DNA of 64,000 nucleotides, from the NCBI GenBank assembly GCA_028023455.1, contig JAQFVV010000276.1:122001-186000 (forward strand), read 5' to 3'. Source of the DNA: Epiperipatus broadwayi (lineage: Eukaryota > Onychophora > Udeonychophora > Euonychophora > Peripatidae). Below are positions 24,714 to 35,984 of the stretch, piece by piece; position 1 is the stretch's first letter, and each line of letters begins with the position of its first letter. A model generated the notes under the pieces. The model was not told where the DNA came from. It made no database searches and saw only the letters and a list, made by a program, of their open reading frames with translations. Both the position numbers and the translations under genes were made by a program.

Positions 24714-25696
24714 TGTAACGTTTATTTATATACGTTACAAATATATTGGCATTTGGTAAAAGCTAAAAAAGTAAATTTAGATTTTTTTTTATTAGTATAA
24801 TTTTTGTTAAAACGTGCAATGAAGGTTAAAATTGTCATTCTTATTTTTTTTTATCTAATTGGAAAGAATAAATGACATACAGATTACTAATCCAGATAAA
24901 TTAAAAGAATTCCAAAAGTATAAGCTAAAAGAAAAATATTTTAGCTAATTAAAGATGGAAGAATAATGCTAAAAAAAAGAGAACTTTGTAACTTAAATTT
25001 AAGAGAGAGTGTATAAGATTATTATCTTATACACTGATAAAAAGACAAAAGAGTGCGCAGAAGTTCCAAAAATGGAGCGCGATATAAAAAGGAGATGACA
25101 ACTTCAATCTGGGTCTTCTCTTTTACTTCTAGTTACGTCTCTGAAAGTTGGAGGTTTCCACGAGCATAACCTGTGGCAAGAAATATACTTCTACACAGGT
25201 ATGCCCCTTGCTGTACCAAGCTGTCATGCGAGCATGGAAACGGGACTTGTGAAGACCGCTTTTTGCAATAAAAGGGTCACTACAACCGTGCCTTTTCTCC
25301 AGCTATAGAACGGAACAATAATGGAAGACGCCGGCAGGAGAGACCAATGGAAATTCTCATGATCTGGGATCCCATGAACTTACCGGTAAGTTAAGAATAA
25401 ATTTTCCTGATAGTGACTTAAAAGTTTGCAAACAATTATTTATCTAGGCTTAGACTACCATCCTGATATAGACTTTTCGTATTCAAGGGACTTTCTTATA
25501 AAGAATTTTATACAAGATCTTGGAACATTATTAAATTGCATTCATTATTTAATATGTTTTTGTTAATCGATTCATTATCTAGATTAGCATGTGTGTACTT
25601 TCCAGTTTAGTTAATTCGTAATTTAACTTATAAATATTTTAGTTTGTTAGAATAAAAGAGATTTTACTTTTATCAACCTTTTCATTGTGCGTTACA
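24714..25696 (+). repeat. 5' LTR
   Basis: Begins TGTAACG and ends CGTTACA. GATATAAAAAGGAG (25080-25093) is a plausible TATA box, and AATAAAAGAG (25652-25661) a plausible poly(A) signal. A splice-donor-like GGTAAGTTAAG lies at 25384. Confidence 0.8.
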
Positions 25697-25697
25697 A

Positions 25698-25715
25698 TGG
25701 CGACCCAACTCGGGC
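25698..25715 (+). promoter_or_regulatory. Candidate primer binding site
   Basis: TGGCGACCCAACTCGGGC begins two bases after the 5' LTR. TGG at this place is the usual complement of a tRNA CCA end. I could not match it to a particular tRNA. Confidence 0.5.
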
Positions 25716-26432
25716 TTCGATTTAACAACTACAACCTGAGATGAGTTGTAATGATAAAGAACATTACAATGATGACTCAAAGAAACTCACAGCCGGAAAA
25801 TAAATTATGATTTTTTTGAAAAAAGAAAAAAATTATAAAAAAAAAAAAAATAATTAAACCCTGATTATTAAAATATGAAAGAAGATATTTTTTTAATATG
25901 ACTTCCAGAAAGAAAAAATATATATGTATATTTTTTATATATGTCTAAAAACACGATCGTGCTGATGTAGACGTAAGTCACGTATTTGACCGGGTAGGCG
26001 GTTACTGAAGAGGAGAATAACATAGCCCCGAGTCCTTATCCGCAGTATATGAACATAAGACCGTCTTTAAATGCTCGTCAGACTATTTCTAGCAGAGATC
26101 CCAATAAAAGGGAAGGCGGATCAAGTTGGACCAAGTTGCCACGAGCCTGTAAGACTCAGAACGATGAGCAACGCTCGTTTGTGCTTATAACTTGGGCTTC
26201 TTATCGTTAATATTACACTAAAGCGGATAGGACACAGATGAATGTTGAAATATTTTCCATTCCCCCGTGTTAGACCTAAAAGTGGGCTTAAAGCCGAACG
26301 TCACTGTGAATGAGTCTACACAATATATCAGCACGCTCTACAGGAAAAAAAATACGAATATGAATTTAAAAAACTTAAGAATAAAATTAGTGTAAACCCC
26401 TATTTTATTCTCATCTCCTGGCACTGTGGTAT

Positions 26433-27410
26433 TGTAACGTTTATTTATATACGCTACAAATATATTGGCATTTGGTAAAAGCTAAAAAAGTAAATTTAGA
26501 TTTTTTTTGATTAGTATAATTTTTGTTAAAACGTCAATGAAGGTTAAAATTGTCATTCTTATTTTTTTTATCTAATTGGAAAGAATAAATGACATACAGA
26601 TTACTAATCCAGATAAATTAAAAGAATTCCAAAAGTATAAGCTAAAAGAAAAATATTTTAGCTAATTAAAGCTGGAAGAATAATGCTAAAAAAAGAGAAC
26701 TTTGTAACTTAAATTTGAGAGAGTGTATAAGATTATTATCTTATACGCTAGATAAAAAGACAAAAGAGTGCGTAGAAGTTCCAAAAAATGGAGTGCGATA
26801 TAAAAGGGAGATGACAACTTCAATCTGGGTCCTCTTTACTTCTAGTTACGTCTCTGAAAGTTGGAGGTTTCCACAGAGCATAACCTGTGGCAAGAAATAT
26901 ACTTCTACACAGGTATGCCCCTTCTTACCAAGCTGTCAGCGAGCATGGAAGCGGACTTGTGAAGACCGCTTTTTGCAATAAAAGGGTCACTACAACCGTG
27001 CCTTTCTCCAGCTATAGAACGGAACAATAATGGAAGACGCCGGCAGGAGAAACCAATGGAAATTCTCATGATCTGGGATCCCATAAACCTACATGAACTT
27101 ACCGGTAAGTTAAGAATAAATTTTCCTGATAGTGACTTAAAAGTTTGCAAACAATTATTTATCTAGGCTTAGACTACCATCCTGATATAGACTTTTCGTA
27201 TTCAAGAGACTTTATTATAAAGAATTTTATACAAGATCTTGAAACATTATTAAATTGCGTTCATTATTTAATCTGTTTTTGTTAATCGATTCATTATCTA
27301 GATTAGCATGTGTGTACTTTCCAGTTTAGTTAATTCATAATTTAACTTATAAAATATTTTAGTTTGTTAGAATAAAAGAGATTATACTTTTATCAACCTT
27401 TTCATTGTGC
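26433..27410 (+). repeat. 3' LTR (lacks last bases)
   Basis: Collinear with the 5' LTR from TGTAACG to CATTGTGC, where it stops short of the terminal GTTACA. The TATA-like GATATAAAAGGG is at 26798-26809. The short frames in it (26715-26981 and the reverse 26905-27150) exist only because of the LTR and are not genes. Confidence 0.8.
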
Positions 27411-27419
27411 TTATTAATA

Positions 27420-28915
27420 ATGGTTATTATTCTTTTTAGTATTAAAGTTATTATTAGTTTAATAAGATTTAAAAGTAATTTACCTTGCCAATATGTTTGA
27501 ATAAGCCCAGCAATAATAATCTCAAAAAAAGGATAATTCTAGTTTACCGTAAAATTACCGATTCTTAAAATCTAAGACCAATAATCTTAAAACTATTAAT
27601 TCTCACGGTAGGAGGTAATACCGATTTGTTTAAAAGCATTTTTTCTGTTTAGTTTACAAGTTACCATATGTTTGACGCAGTCTCAGTGGGTCTAACGACT
27701 CTGGCGCCCTCAAGTAGAAATTAAAAACTGGTTCTGCTCACGATAGTACTCGGTAATAGTTCTAGGCCGAAGTTGATCAGGAAAAATAGCTGTGTTGAGA
27801 ATAGAAATACAACTTTCTTTTTTCTTTTGATACAGCTTGATCAACTCACGCTCAAATATAAATTTGAGGCGTATAGAGGCCTAGTAATAAGAAAAACGTT
27901 ACACCTTAATTCAGACCAATTTTAAATGAAGTAAGCTACACGAATTAGAAAAAGAACTATACAATATTAATGGAAAATTGTTGGACTTTGTGAAATTTGA
28001 AGAAAAAATTTTTTTTTTTTAAAAAAAAAAAAAGAAAGCATGTACTTTACTAGAAAGACATAGATGTTGAAAGTACAAATAGAGTGGAATTTATTATAAA
28101 CGAAATGTGGAAAAATAAAATTATGGAGGTTGATCCATATTTCAGTCAGAGTAAAAATCTTATGTCTCAATAAATTCTCTATATCGTGAAGAAGTAGAAG
28201 ACTTTTATATAAATGTACAAGCCACACCATATTTTAAAATGGTTATGGGAATCTTTAATGCTAGAATTTATAGACAATTGAAATGTAAAACTGCTACGAA
28301 TAAATTTGTTTACGATAACTGAATTTGAGTCAGGAAACAATTTGTGGAGTTCACATAAAAAAAAAATTATATAAAGAATTGATTTTTTTTTTTAGAATAA
28401 TGGATGTAAAAGCAAGCAAATGATAATACAACAAAATTGAATTATAATTTGAGTCACAGAAACTATATATTTCAAAATTATAATATGTTTAATAGATTCG
28501 AGACAGGAAGTAATCGTCAATTAGGGAAATATAATACGCGTAATTCAAAACTAGGGAAACCAAAACTTTTAAGATAAACAGTATTAGCAGTGGTTAATAC
28601 GACCTATAAAAACACTTCAGTGCATTAAATTAAAACTCGAAAGTCATTTTAAAATATTAACACACTTTAAAGTTGTTTAAATTTGACTGACATCGATAAA
28701 AAATAAGCGATATTGTATTCAAAAATGCAAGAGATACACAAAAATGTACTAGATTACTAATAATTTTTTTACTGAAACTAGAGAATGTATATAAAAAAGA
28801 AGGAATATGAACATATTTTTAAATAATATATTATGAAGAATTGAACACATACAGTTTTGAAAAAAATATTGAAAAAGAATTCTTAATGATAAAGGAAATG
28901 CAATTATGAATTGAC
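27420..28915. other. No gene recognised
   Basis: Anonymous sequence. A segment at 27600-27800 is less AT-rich and contains TCTGGCGCCCTCAAG, faintly like a primer binding site, but no LTR partner was found. The rest is AT-rich. Confidence 0.45.
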
Positions 28916-28919
28916 AAGA

Positions 28920-30185
28920 AAACTATAGAAGAGAATAAAAGTTTCAAAAGAAAGGGCAGATTTTGATATTAGAAATTTTCAGCAATAAGAAGGAAAGATG
29001 AAACTATTATTAGATTGCATCATGAAGTGGGTCAGGAAGTGTTGTACAAAAAAGATTCTATAGTAATAAGAAACAAGAAAATAAAGTATTCATTACATTT
29101 ATCAAAACGTCTGCCAATTATTTTAAATAAAGACTTGGGGTCATACAATTAAATTTATGCAAGATGAAGATACTCCAAGAAATGAGAAAAGCACATGAAC
29201 ACAAAAATATTGGCAAACCTATTTACCAATGCAATTGTAATATTGATATTTAAGAAATATAGTAAAGAAGATATTAAAAAATACAGACCTATAAATTTTC
29301 TATTAGTTCTACTTAAAATTTTTACCATGATAATTACAATTCATCTACAACAAACATTACAGTCTAACCAACCAGAAGAACAAGGTAAATTTTAAAGGAT
29401 TTTAGTATAAGGATCATTTCCAAGTATTGAGAGAAGTTATAAAAATGATCACTGAATATCAGTTTGCCATTATGAATTCGATTAGTTGCTTTTATAGGTA
29501 TAACCACTATGATTAAATTGTGGGATCATCAAAAAACAAAATCGGGATACTATTATATTCTTATGAATATTTATCACAATTCAACAAAAGTGATTATAAT
29601 TTATGATAGTACTAGGAGAACAATCAAAATACTGCAGGATAATGATATATATCTCCAAAACTTTTTACAGCAATTTTAAAAAAAATTTTGTGAATTAAAA
29701 TATGAAACAAATATTATTTATTTTATCTAGATTTTGCAGATGATGAAACTATTTTTACAAAAAAAAATACTTCAGAGCTTCAGAAAATGTTGTAAAAATT
29801 ATCAGATAAAAACAAGAAAGTAGACAAAAGAAAATGCTGTAAAGTCTAAAATAATATTCATTGGATTTTTTAAAAAATAAAATATAATTTGGTAATCATG
29901 AACTAAAAAAGTTAGCATTTACCAATAACTTGGTCGTATTATTAACAAAGACAGAAATATAATAGAGGGAAATTAATCACAGAATTAAACTTAGATTAAA
30001 TATTTTAGTACCAATATCTCAGTGTTACAAGAGGTCTTACCTGGGGGTGTTTGAAAAAAAAAGTTTTTAATATATTTCACCAGTTCTTATTTATGGATCT
30101 CAGACTTCGATTCTTAATAAAATAGCATTACAGAATCCTTATATTACTCCATAAATTATGAAAAGGTGTATGTTAGGAGTAAGTA
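28920..30185 (+). pseudogene. RTE-clade LINE fragment (copy D), 5'-truncated
   Basis: Plus-strand pieces follow RTE order: CIMKWVRK (29015), matching DIMKWVEDFY of copy B; a KTWGHTIKFM relic of the KAPGNDGI block; KYSKEDIKKYRPINFLLVLLKIFTMII (29250-29340), the NYRGI/LLS-KVF block; FQVLREVIKMI (29425-29450); and GSQTSILNKIALQNPYI near 30090. The frame is broken throughout. The PLE pair begins directly at its 3' end in a TA run at 30195. Confidence 0.75.
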
Positions 30186-30219
30186 GAACGACTGAATATA
30201 TATATATAATATATATATA

Positions 30220-32651
30220 AGTTTGATATCTGTATTCGTTTCACAATATATGTAATATACAAATCAATATATATATATATCAAAATACAGTACAATTTAT
30301 ATAAATTATATTCTTTTAGAAGTACTTTCGACTATACACTTTGTAGTCTTTATCAACTATATAACGTTGAATAATCAAAACGAGACAACCCTTAACAATA
30401 CCCATAGTTCAATTCAGATTTCCCATAATTCTGTTATCTTAACATTTGATGACTGGCGATTCATTAACATTTGACGATTTCTTGAAATCAACATAGCCTC
30501 TTTTATTTTACGTTTATTATGACAACGTTCAATTTGAATGATTTTCATATTTTTATAATCAAATTTAAATCCATATTGACAAGATTTATTATGATCAAAT
30601 ATAACAGATGATGAAGGTTTATTTACATCTGTTCCATATTGATTCTCTTTTTGAATTCTATTATATAAAAGCATATGTTCTTTTATTCTCTTCTCAAATG
30701 TACACTTAGATTCACCAATGTATTGTACGCCACATCCACATATCAATCTATATATAATAGAATTTTGATTAAACTTTGAATTTTGAATTTTAAAATAATT
30801 AAGCAATCTATTTATGTTATTTGTAGAGAAAAAAGCAATATGACACAAACCATTATAAATTTTCCTAATAAACTTGACCTGCTCATCTGATATAAATGGC
30901 ATTGAAATCCATTTCATTTTGATATTTTTATTTTTAATTTTATTATAGTGTTGATTTCTTTTAAATCCTTTAATAATATTAGCAATAGCATTTTTATAAT
31001 AACCAATTTTCAGTAAGTCATTAACAAATAAATGTACATTTTTAATTTTATCACTAGAATATTTGCATAATTTTTCATTTCGAAATAAGAATGATTTCAA
31101 TCCAGACAGCTTATGACACATAGGTACATGTGATTCATATGGAATAAAACCTCTAGTTTCAATTGGTTTAATTAACATAAGATAATCCAAACTGTAATCA
31201 TTAAGAGTAACTTGAATATCCAAGAATTTTATGGAATTGTATTTCTCTTTAGTTATAACCCATTTTATATCCTTAATCTCATTTAATTCATTAAATAAAT
31301 TGATTATTAATTCTTGTTTTCTACAAATAAAAACATCATCCACATATCTATGATATACTTTAATTTCTTGATATTTCAATTGTTTTAAAATTTTACTTTC
31401 ATATGTTGATATAACAAAATTACAAATTTGAGCAACAGCAGGAAGACCCATTGGCCAACCAAAATTCATTTTATAATATTCATTATTAAAATTAACATAA
31501 ATATTTTTATCAATAAACTGCAATACTTTTATAATAAAATTTATAATATCAGACTTTACATTTTTTGAAACAAGAGCATTATAAATAATATTAATTGACT
31601 GTATTCTATCTATTGATCCATACATTTCATTTATATCAAAAGTACAAATTGTGTCATGTAAATCTATATTTATATTCTTAATTTTATTTACAAAATCAAA
31701 CGATGATGAAACAGTATATTCTCCAAAACCTAAAATATCTTGAAGTAATAATTCAATATATCTACATGTTTGATAATAATATGCACCACCAAAATCAACC
31801 ATCAATCTCAATGGATAATTTTCTTTATGTAGCTTTATATTCGAAAATATCCTAGGGCAAATAGCAGATGATGGATATAAGTTATAATATGTATGACTAT
31901 CAATAGCTTTATTCTTGGCTTTTATTAAAATTTCATTTATAAATTTCATGCGAGATGTATCAATATTTATTATTTCACTATTTTGAAATTTAAGCTTTTT
32001 CATTTGATCCATAACTTTTTCATTATATTTCGCTCTTGTAAACAAACACATATGAAGGCCCTTGTCCTCCTTTAAACACACTAAGTCATTATTTAATAGG
32101 AAACTTTTAAATTTATTAATTTGACTTAACCATTTATCATTCCTATTATATTTAAAGTTTTTATTTTTAACTTCTTTAACAATGTTATTACAAATATTCG
32201 CGTTACACTTAATCACACTAAATGAATGTTCTATTGCAGAATTCAATTCAAGATTACAATCTTTCCATCTACCACCAACATATTTCGATCCGAAATTTAA
32301 AATATATTTTTGACTGAAATCCAAATTTATACCAGACAAGTTCACATAATTATGATCATTCATTTTATCCGGAAAATTTTTATGAAACAAATGTTCAATT
32401 TTCTTGTTAAATTTATCAACATTTTTTAAATAAAATTTATCAAAAAATTTTTGACAAAAACACTTATAGTTAAACCAATCATCACAATTTTTCATCAAAA
32501 TAAAATGATTTAAAGCCGTTAAATATTTCCGTTGACGAAATAGCAAACATTTGCATTGCTTAATTATATTCTTTAAAATAATTTCCTTTATATCGTTAGT
32601 AATTTTATCTGATAATTTGCAAGATTTGTTTATTTTTACTAAACAGCAATT
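30220..32651 (-). mobile_element. Penelope-like element, family I copy 1 (5'-truncated, coding intact)
   Basis: Contains the intact frame at 30414-32720 and a 3' UTR that runs to about 30220. The UTR matches, inverted, the pseudo-LTR at 32.8-33.0 kb, including TATA-rich sequence and ATACAGATATCAAACTT at its end. At its 5' end it meets the pseudo-LTR in opposite orientation at about 32651, with a few bases of overlap (TAAAT/AATT). The coding parts of copies 1 and 2 are nearly identical. Confidence 0.85.
30302..30368 (-). ncRNA. Hammerhead-like ribozyme in PLE copy 1 3' UTR
   Basis: Minus strand: TTATATAG, TTGATAA core, A, GACTA..TAGTC (5-bp stem II, 9-nt loop), GAAA, then self-complementary AGTACT as a minimal stem III, T, and CTAAAAGAATATAA, whose CT and ATATAA pair with AG and TTATAT. 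Core positions 3 and 8 are U and A instead of C and G. Confidence 0.55.
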
Positions 32652-32720
32652 AAATCTTGTCAATATGGATTTAAATTTGATTATGAAAATATGAAAATCA
32701 TTCAAATTGAACATTGTCAT
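30414..32720 (-). CDS. PLE reverse transcriptase / GIY-YIG endonuclease polyprotein
   Basis: A 768-residue frame without interruption. Residues 1 to about 22 are read from the antisense of the adjoining pseudo-LTR; element-encoded protein starts near NCCLVKINKSC. In order: the N-terminal PLE block NLSGINLDFSQKYILNFGSKYV (126-148), RT motif A TFDINEMYGSI (360-370), motif B GWPMGLPAVAQICNF (421-435), catalytic YVDDVF (459-464), thumb, then endonuclease IIYRLICGCGVQYIGESKCTF (655-675) with Arg678 and EH at 681-682. It ends KITELWEI. The RT would copy PLE RNA at a nick made by the endonuclease. Key residues are all present, so the protein may be active; the native N-terminus is not, because the copy is truncated. 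Numerous relics of this family lie in the window. Confidence 0.9.
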   Translation of the reverse strand: MTMFNLNDFHIFIIKFKSILTRFNCCLVKINKSCKLSDKITNDIKEIILKNIIKQCKCLLFRQRKYLTALNHFILMKNCDDWFNYKCFCQKFFDKFYLKNVDKFNKKIEHLFHKNFPDKMNDHNYVNLSGINLDFSQKYILNFGSKYVGGRWKDCNLELNSAIEHSFSVIKCNANICNNIVKEVKNKNFKYNRNDKWLSQINKFKSFLLNNDLVCLKEDKGLHMCLFTRAKYNEKVMDQMKKLKFQNSEIINIDTSRMKFINEILIKAKNKAIDSHTYYNLYPSSAICPRIFSNIKLHKENYPLRLMVDFGGAYYYQTCRYIELLLQDILGFGEYTVSSSFDFVNKIKNINIDLHDTICTFDINEMYGSIDRIQSINIIYNALVSKNVKSDIINFIIKVLQFIDKNIYVNFNNEYYKMNFGWPMGLPAVAQICNFVISTYESKILKQLKYQEIKVYHRYVDDVFICRKQELIINLFNELNEIKDIKWVITKEKYNSIKFLDIQVTLNDYSLDYLMLIKPIETRGFIPYESHVPMCHKLSGLKSFLFRNEKLCKYSSDKIKNVHLFVNDLLKIGYYKNAIANIIKGFKRNQHYNKIKNKNIKMKWISMPFISDEQVKFIRKIYNGLCHIAFFSTNNINRLLNYFKIQNSKFNQNSIIYRLICGCGVQYIGESKCTFEKRIKEHMLLYNRIQKENQYGTDVNKPSSSVIFDHNKSCQYGFKFDYKNMKIIQIERCHNKRKIKEAMLISRNRQMLMNRQSSNVKITELWEI

Positions 32721-33010
32721 AATAAACGTAAAATAAAAGAGGCTATGTTGATTTCAAGAAATCGTCAAATGTTAATGAATCGCCAGTCATCAAATGTTAA
32801 GATAACAGAATTATGGGAAATCTGAATTGAACTATGCATATTGTTAAGGGTTGTCTCGTTTTGATTATTCAACGTTATATAGTTGATAAAGACTACAAAG
32901 TGTATAGTCGAAAGTACTTCTAAAAGAATATAATTTATATAAATTGTACTGTATTTTGATATATATATATATTGATTTGTATATTACATATATTGTGAAG
33001 AATACAGATA
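32651..33010 (+). repeat. PLE pseudo-LTR (truncated 3' end of a unit) upstream of copy 2
   Basis: It encodes the last 57 or so residues of the family I endonuclease (KSCQYGFKFDYENMKIIQIEHC and on to ITELWEI, stop near 32823). The 3' UTR with the hammerhead-like fold and a TA run follow, then it passes directly into the 5' region of copy 2. This tandem of a truncated unit ahead of a longer unit is the known pseudo-LTR layout of Penelope elements. Confidence 0.82.
32873..32940 (+). ncRNA. Hammerhead-like ribozyme in PLE pseudo-LTR
   Basis: Identical to the copy 1 and copy 2 versions: TTATATAG-TTGATAA-A-GACTA(loop)TAGTC-GAAA-GTACTT-CTAAAAG. Its position just upstream of the PLE frame fits 5' end processing of the transcript. 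Confidence 0.55.
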
Positions 33011-35545
33011 TCAAACTTTATTTATTACATATATAATAGATTTAAAGATTCTAAGTAAAACGTGGATTTTAAAAGAATGGCGGAAGGTAACGTTAAAGAT
33101 TATTACGTTAAAATGTAGATTAAACTTTTTAAATGCCTGTCGTGATTTAGAAGTTTTCCCGAATTGCTGTTTAGTAAAAATAAACAAATCTTGCAAATTA
33201 TCAGATAAAATTACTAACGATATAAAGGAAATTATTTTAAAGAATATAATTAAGCAATGCAAATGTTTGCTATTTCGTCAACGGAAATATTTAACGGCTT
33301 TAAATCATTTTATTTTGATGAAAAATTGTGATGATTGGTTTAACTATAAGTGTTTTTGTCAAAAAATTTTTGATAAATTTTATTTAAAAAATGTTGATAA
33401 ATTTAACAAGAAAATTGAACATTTGTTTCATAAAAATTTTCCGGATAAAATGAATGATCAAAATTATGTGAACTTGTCTGGTATAAATTTGGATTTCAGT
33501 CAAAAATATATTTTAAATTTCGGATCGAAATATGTTGGTGGTAGATGGAAAGATTGTAATCTTGAATTGAATTCTGCAATAGAACATTCATTTAGTGTGA
33601 TTAAGTGTGATGCGAATATTTGTAATAACATTGTTAAAGAAGTTAAAAATAAAAACTTTAAATATAATAGGAATGATAAATGGTTAAGTCAAATTAATAA
33701 ATTTAAAAGTTTCCTATTAAATAATGACTTAGTGTGTTTAAAGGAGGACAATGGCCTTCGTATGTGTTTGTTTACAAGAGCGAAATATAATGAAAAAGTT
33801 ATGGATCAAATGAAAAAGCTTAAATTTCAAAATAGTGAAATAATAAATATTGATACATCTCGCATGAAATTTATAAATGAAATTTTAATAAAAGCCAAGA
33901 ATAAAGCTATTGATAGTCATATCATACATATTATAACTTATATCCATCATCTGCTATTTGCCCTAGGATATTTTCGAATATAAAGCTACATAAAGAAAAT
34001 TATCCATTGAGATTGATGGTTGATTTTGGTGGTGCATATTATTATCAAACATGTAGATATATTGAATTATTACTTCAAGATATTTTAGGTTTTGGAGAAT
34101 ATACTGTTTCATCATCGTTTGATTTTGTAGATAAAATTAAGAATATAAATATAGATTTACATGACACAATTTGTACTTTTGATATAAATGAAATGTATGG
34201 ATCAATAGATACAATAGAGTCAATTAATATTATTTATAATGCTCTTGTTTCAAAAAATGTAAAGTCTGATATTATAAATTTTATTATAAAAGTATTGCAG
34301 TTTATTGATAAAAATATTTATGTTAATTTTAATAATGAATATTATAAAATGAATTTTGGTTGGCCAATGGGTCTTCCTGCTGTTGCTCAAATTTGTAATT
34401 TTGTTATATCAACATATGAAAGTAAAATTTTAAAACAATTGAAATATCAAGAAATTAAAGTATATCATAGATATGTGGATGATGTTTTTATTTATGGAAA
34501 ACAAGAATTAATAATCAATTTATTTAATGAATTAAATGAGATTAAGGATATAAAATGGGTTATAACTAAAGAGAAATACAATTCCATAAAATTCTTGGAT
34601 ATTCAAGTTACTCTTAATGATTACAGTTTGGATTATCTTATGTTAATTAAACCAATTGAAACTAGAGGTTTTATTCCATATGAATCACATGTACCTATGT
34701 GTCATAAGCTGTCTGGATTGAAATCATTCTTATTTCGAAATGAAAAATTATGCAAATATTCTAGTGATAAAATTAAAAATGTACATTTATTTGTTAATGA
34801 CTTGCTGAAAATTGGTTATTATAAAAATGCTATTGCTAATATTATTAAAGGATTTAAAAGAAATCAACACTATAATAAAATTAAAAATAAAAATATCAAA
34901 ATGAAATGGATTTCAATGCCATTTATATCAGATGAGCAGGTCAAGTTTATTAGGAAAATTTATAATGGTTTGTGTCATATTGCTTTTTTCTCTACAAATA
35001 ACATAAATAGATTGCTTAATAATTCTAAAATTCAAAATTCAAAGTTTAATCAAAATTCTATTATATATAGATTGATATGTGGATGCGGCGTACAATACAT
35101 TGGTGAATCTAAGTGTACATTTGAGAAGAGAATAAAAGAACATATGCTTTTATATAATAGAATTCAAAAAGAGAATCAATATGGAACAGATGTAAATAAA
35201 CCTTCAGCATCTGTTATATTTGATCATAATAAATCTTGTCAATATGGATTTAAATTTGATTATAAAAATATGAAAATCATTCAAATTGAACGTTGTCATA
35301 ATAAACGTAAAATAAAAGAGGCTATGTTGATTGCAAGAAATCGTCAAATGTTAATGAATCGCCAGTCATCAAATGTTAAGATAACAGAATTATGGGAAAT
35401 CTGAATTGAACTATGGGTATTGTTAAGGGTTGTCTCGTTTTGATTATTCAACGTTATATAGTTGATAAAGACTACAAAGTGTATAGTCGAAAGTACTTCT
35501 AAAAGAATATAATTTATATAAATTGTACTGTATTTTGATATATAT
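33011..35545 (+). pseudogene. Penelope-like element, family I copy 2 (5-bp frameshift)
   Basis: Collinear with copy 1 and longer at the 5' end: the frame is open from at least 32990 (TLFITYIIDLKILSKTW..., no Met seen), then continues as in copy 1 to about 33920. There an extra TCATA (GTCATATCATACAT against GTCATACAT) shifts the frame, giving two pieces, 33267-33983 and 34007-35404. RT motifs A, B and YVDDVF lie in the second piece, as does the whole GIY-YIG endonuclease. The RT is thus split upstream of the palm and the copy is probably inactive. It ends with the hammerhead-like 3' UTR and a TA tract. Start choice is open; downstream Met or non-ATG starts are arbitrary. Confidence 0.87.
35453..35521 (+). 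ncRNA. Hammerhead-like ribozyme in PLE copy 2 3' UTR
   Basis: Same fold and bases as the pseudo-LTR version. Together with it this brackets a complete copy, as expected of PLE units. Confidence 0.55.
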
Positions 35546-35548
35546 ATA

Positions 35549-35611
<63 letters not shown>
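35536..35611. repeat. (TA)n microsatellite at PLE 3' end
   Basis: TA run with one ATTATATG interruption, extending the TATATATA that ends the PLE 3' UTR. Confidence 0.9.
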
Positions 35612-35613
<2 letters not shown>

Positions 35614-35857
35614 TAACTGGCAAATTACTTTCTATTTTAAGAAGAAAATGAATTGTGTAAATTGTGAAGAATATGGAAATTAAAACAGAAACATATAGGA
35701 TAAAATTATGAAATGGAGAAGCTATTTGTTCATTTATATTTATGTGGATTTTCTTTACAAAATGAAATTCATCATGTACAAATGTAATTTTAATGGTTTT
35801 GTAAGAATTCATAATAGTTTTTATTTTTAATAAACATTGAATTTATTATTACTTGTG

Positions 35858-35984
<127 letters not shown>

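Larger units (their letters stand above)
24714..27410 (+). mobile_element. Non-autonomous LTR retrotransposon (two LTRs, no ORF)
   Basis: Two direct repeats of about 980 bp (24714-25696 and 26433-27410) bracket a 736-bp internal region. The 5' LTR starts TGTAACG and ends CGTTACA, the normal TG...CA. A candidate primer binding site (TGGCGACCCAACTCGGGC) follows directly. The internal part is less AT-rich than its surroundings and has no coding frame, so mobilisation would need proteins from another element (a LARD/TRIM-like arrangement). The two LTRs differ by scattered substitutions and small indels, indicating some age. The 3' LTR lacks the final GTTACA. I do not see a clear target duplication or a good polypurine tract. 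Confidence 0.78.

Noticed and set aside
26715-27150. Overlapping open frames on both strands
   Set aside because: They lie inside the 3' LTR; the homologous 5' LTR positions are frameshifted, so no protein is conserved.
27700-27720. TCTGGCGCCCTCAAG as a second LTR-element primer binding site
   Set aside because: No LTR pair or TG...CA boundary was found near it.
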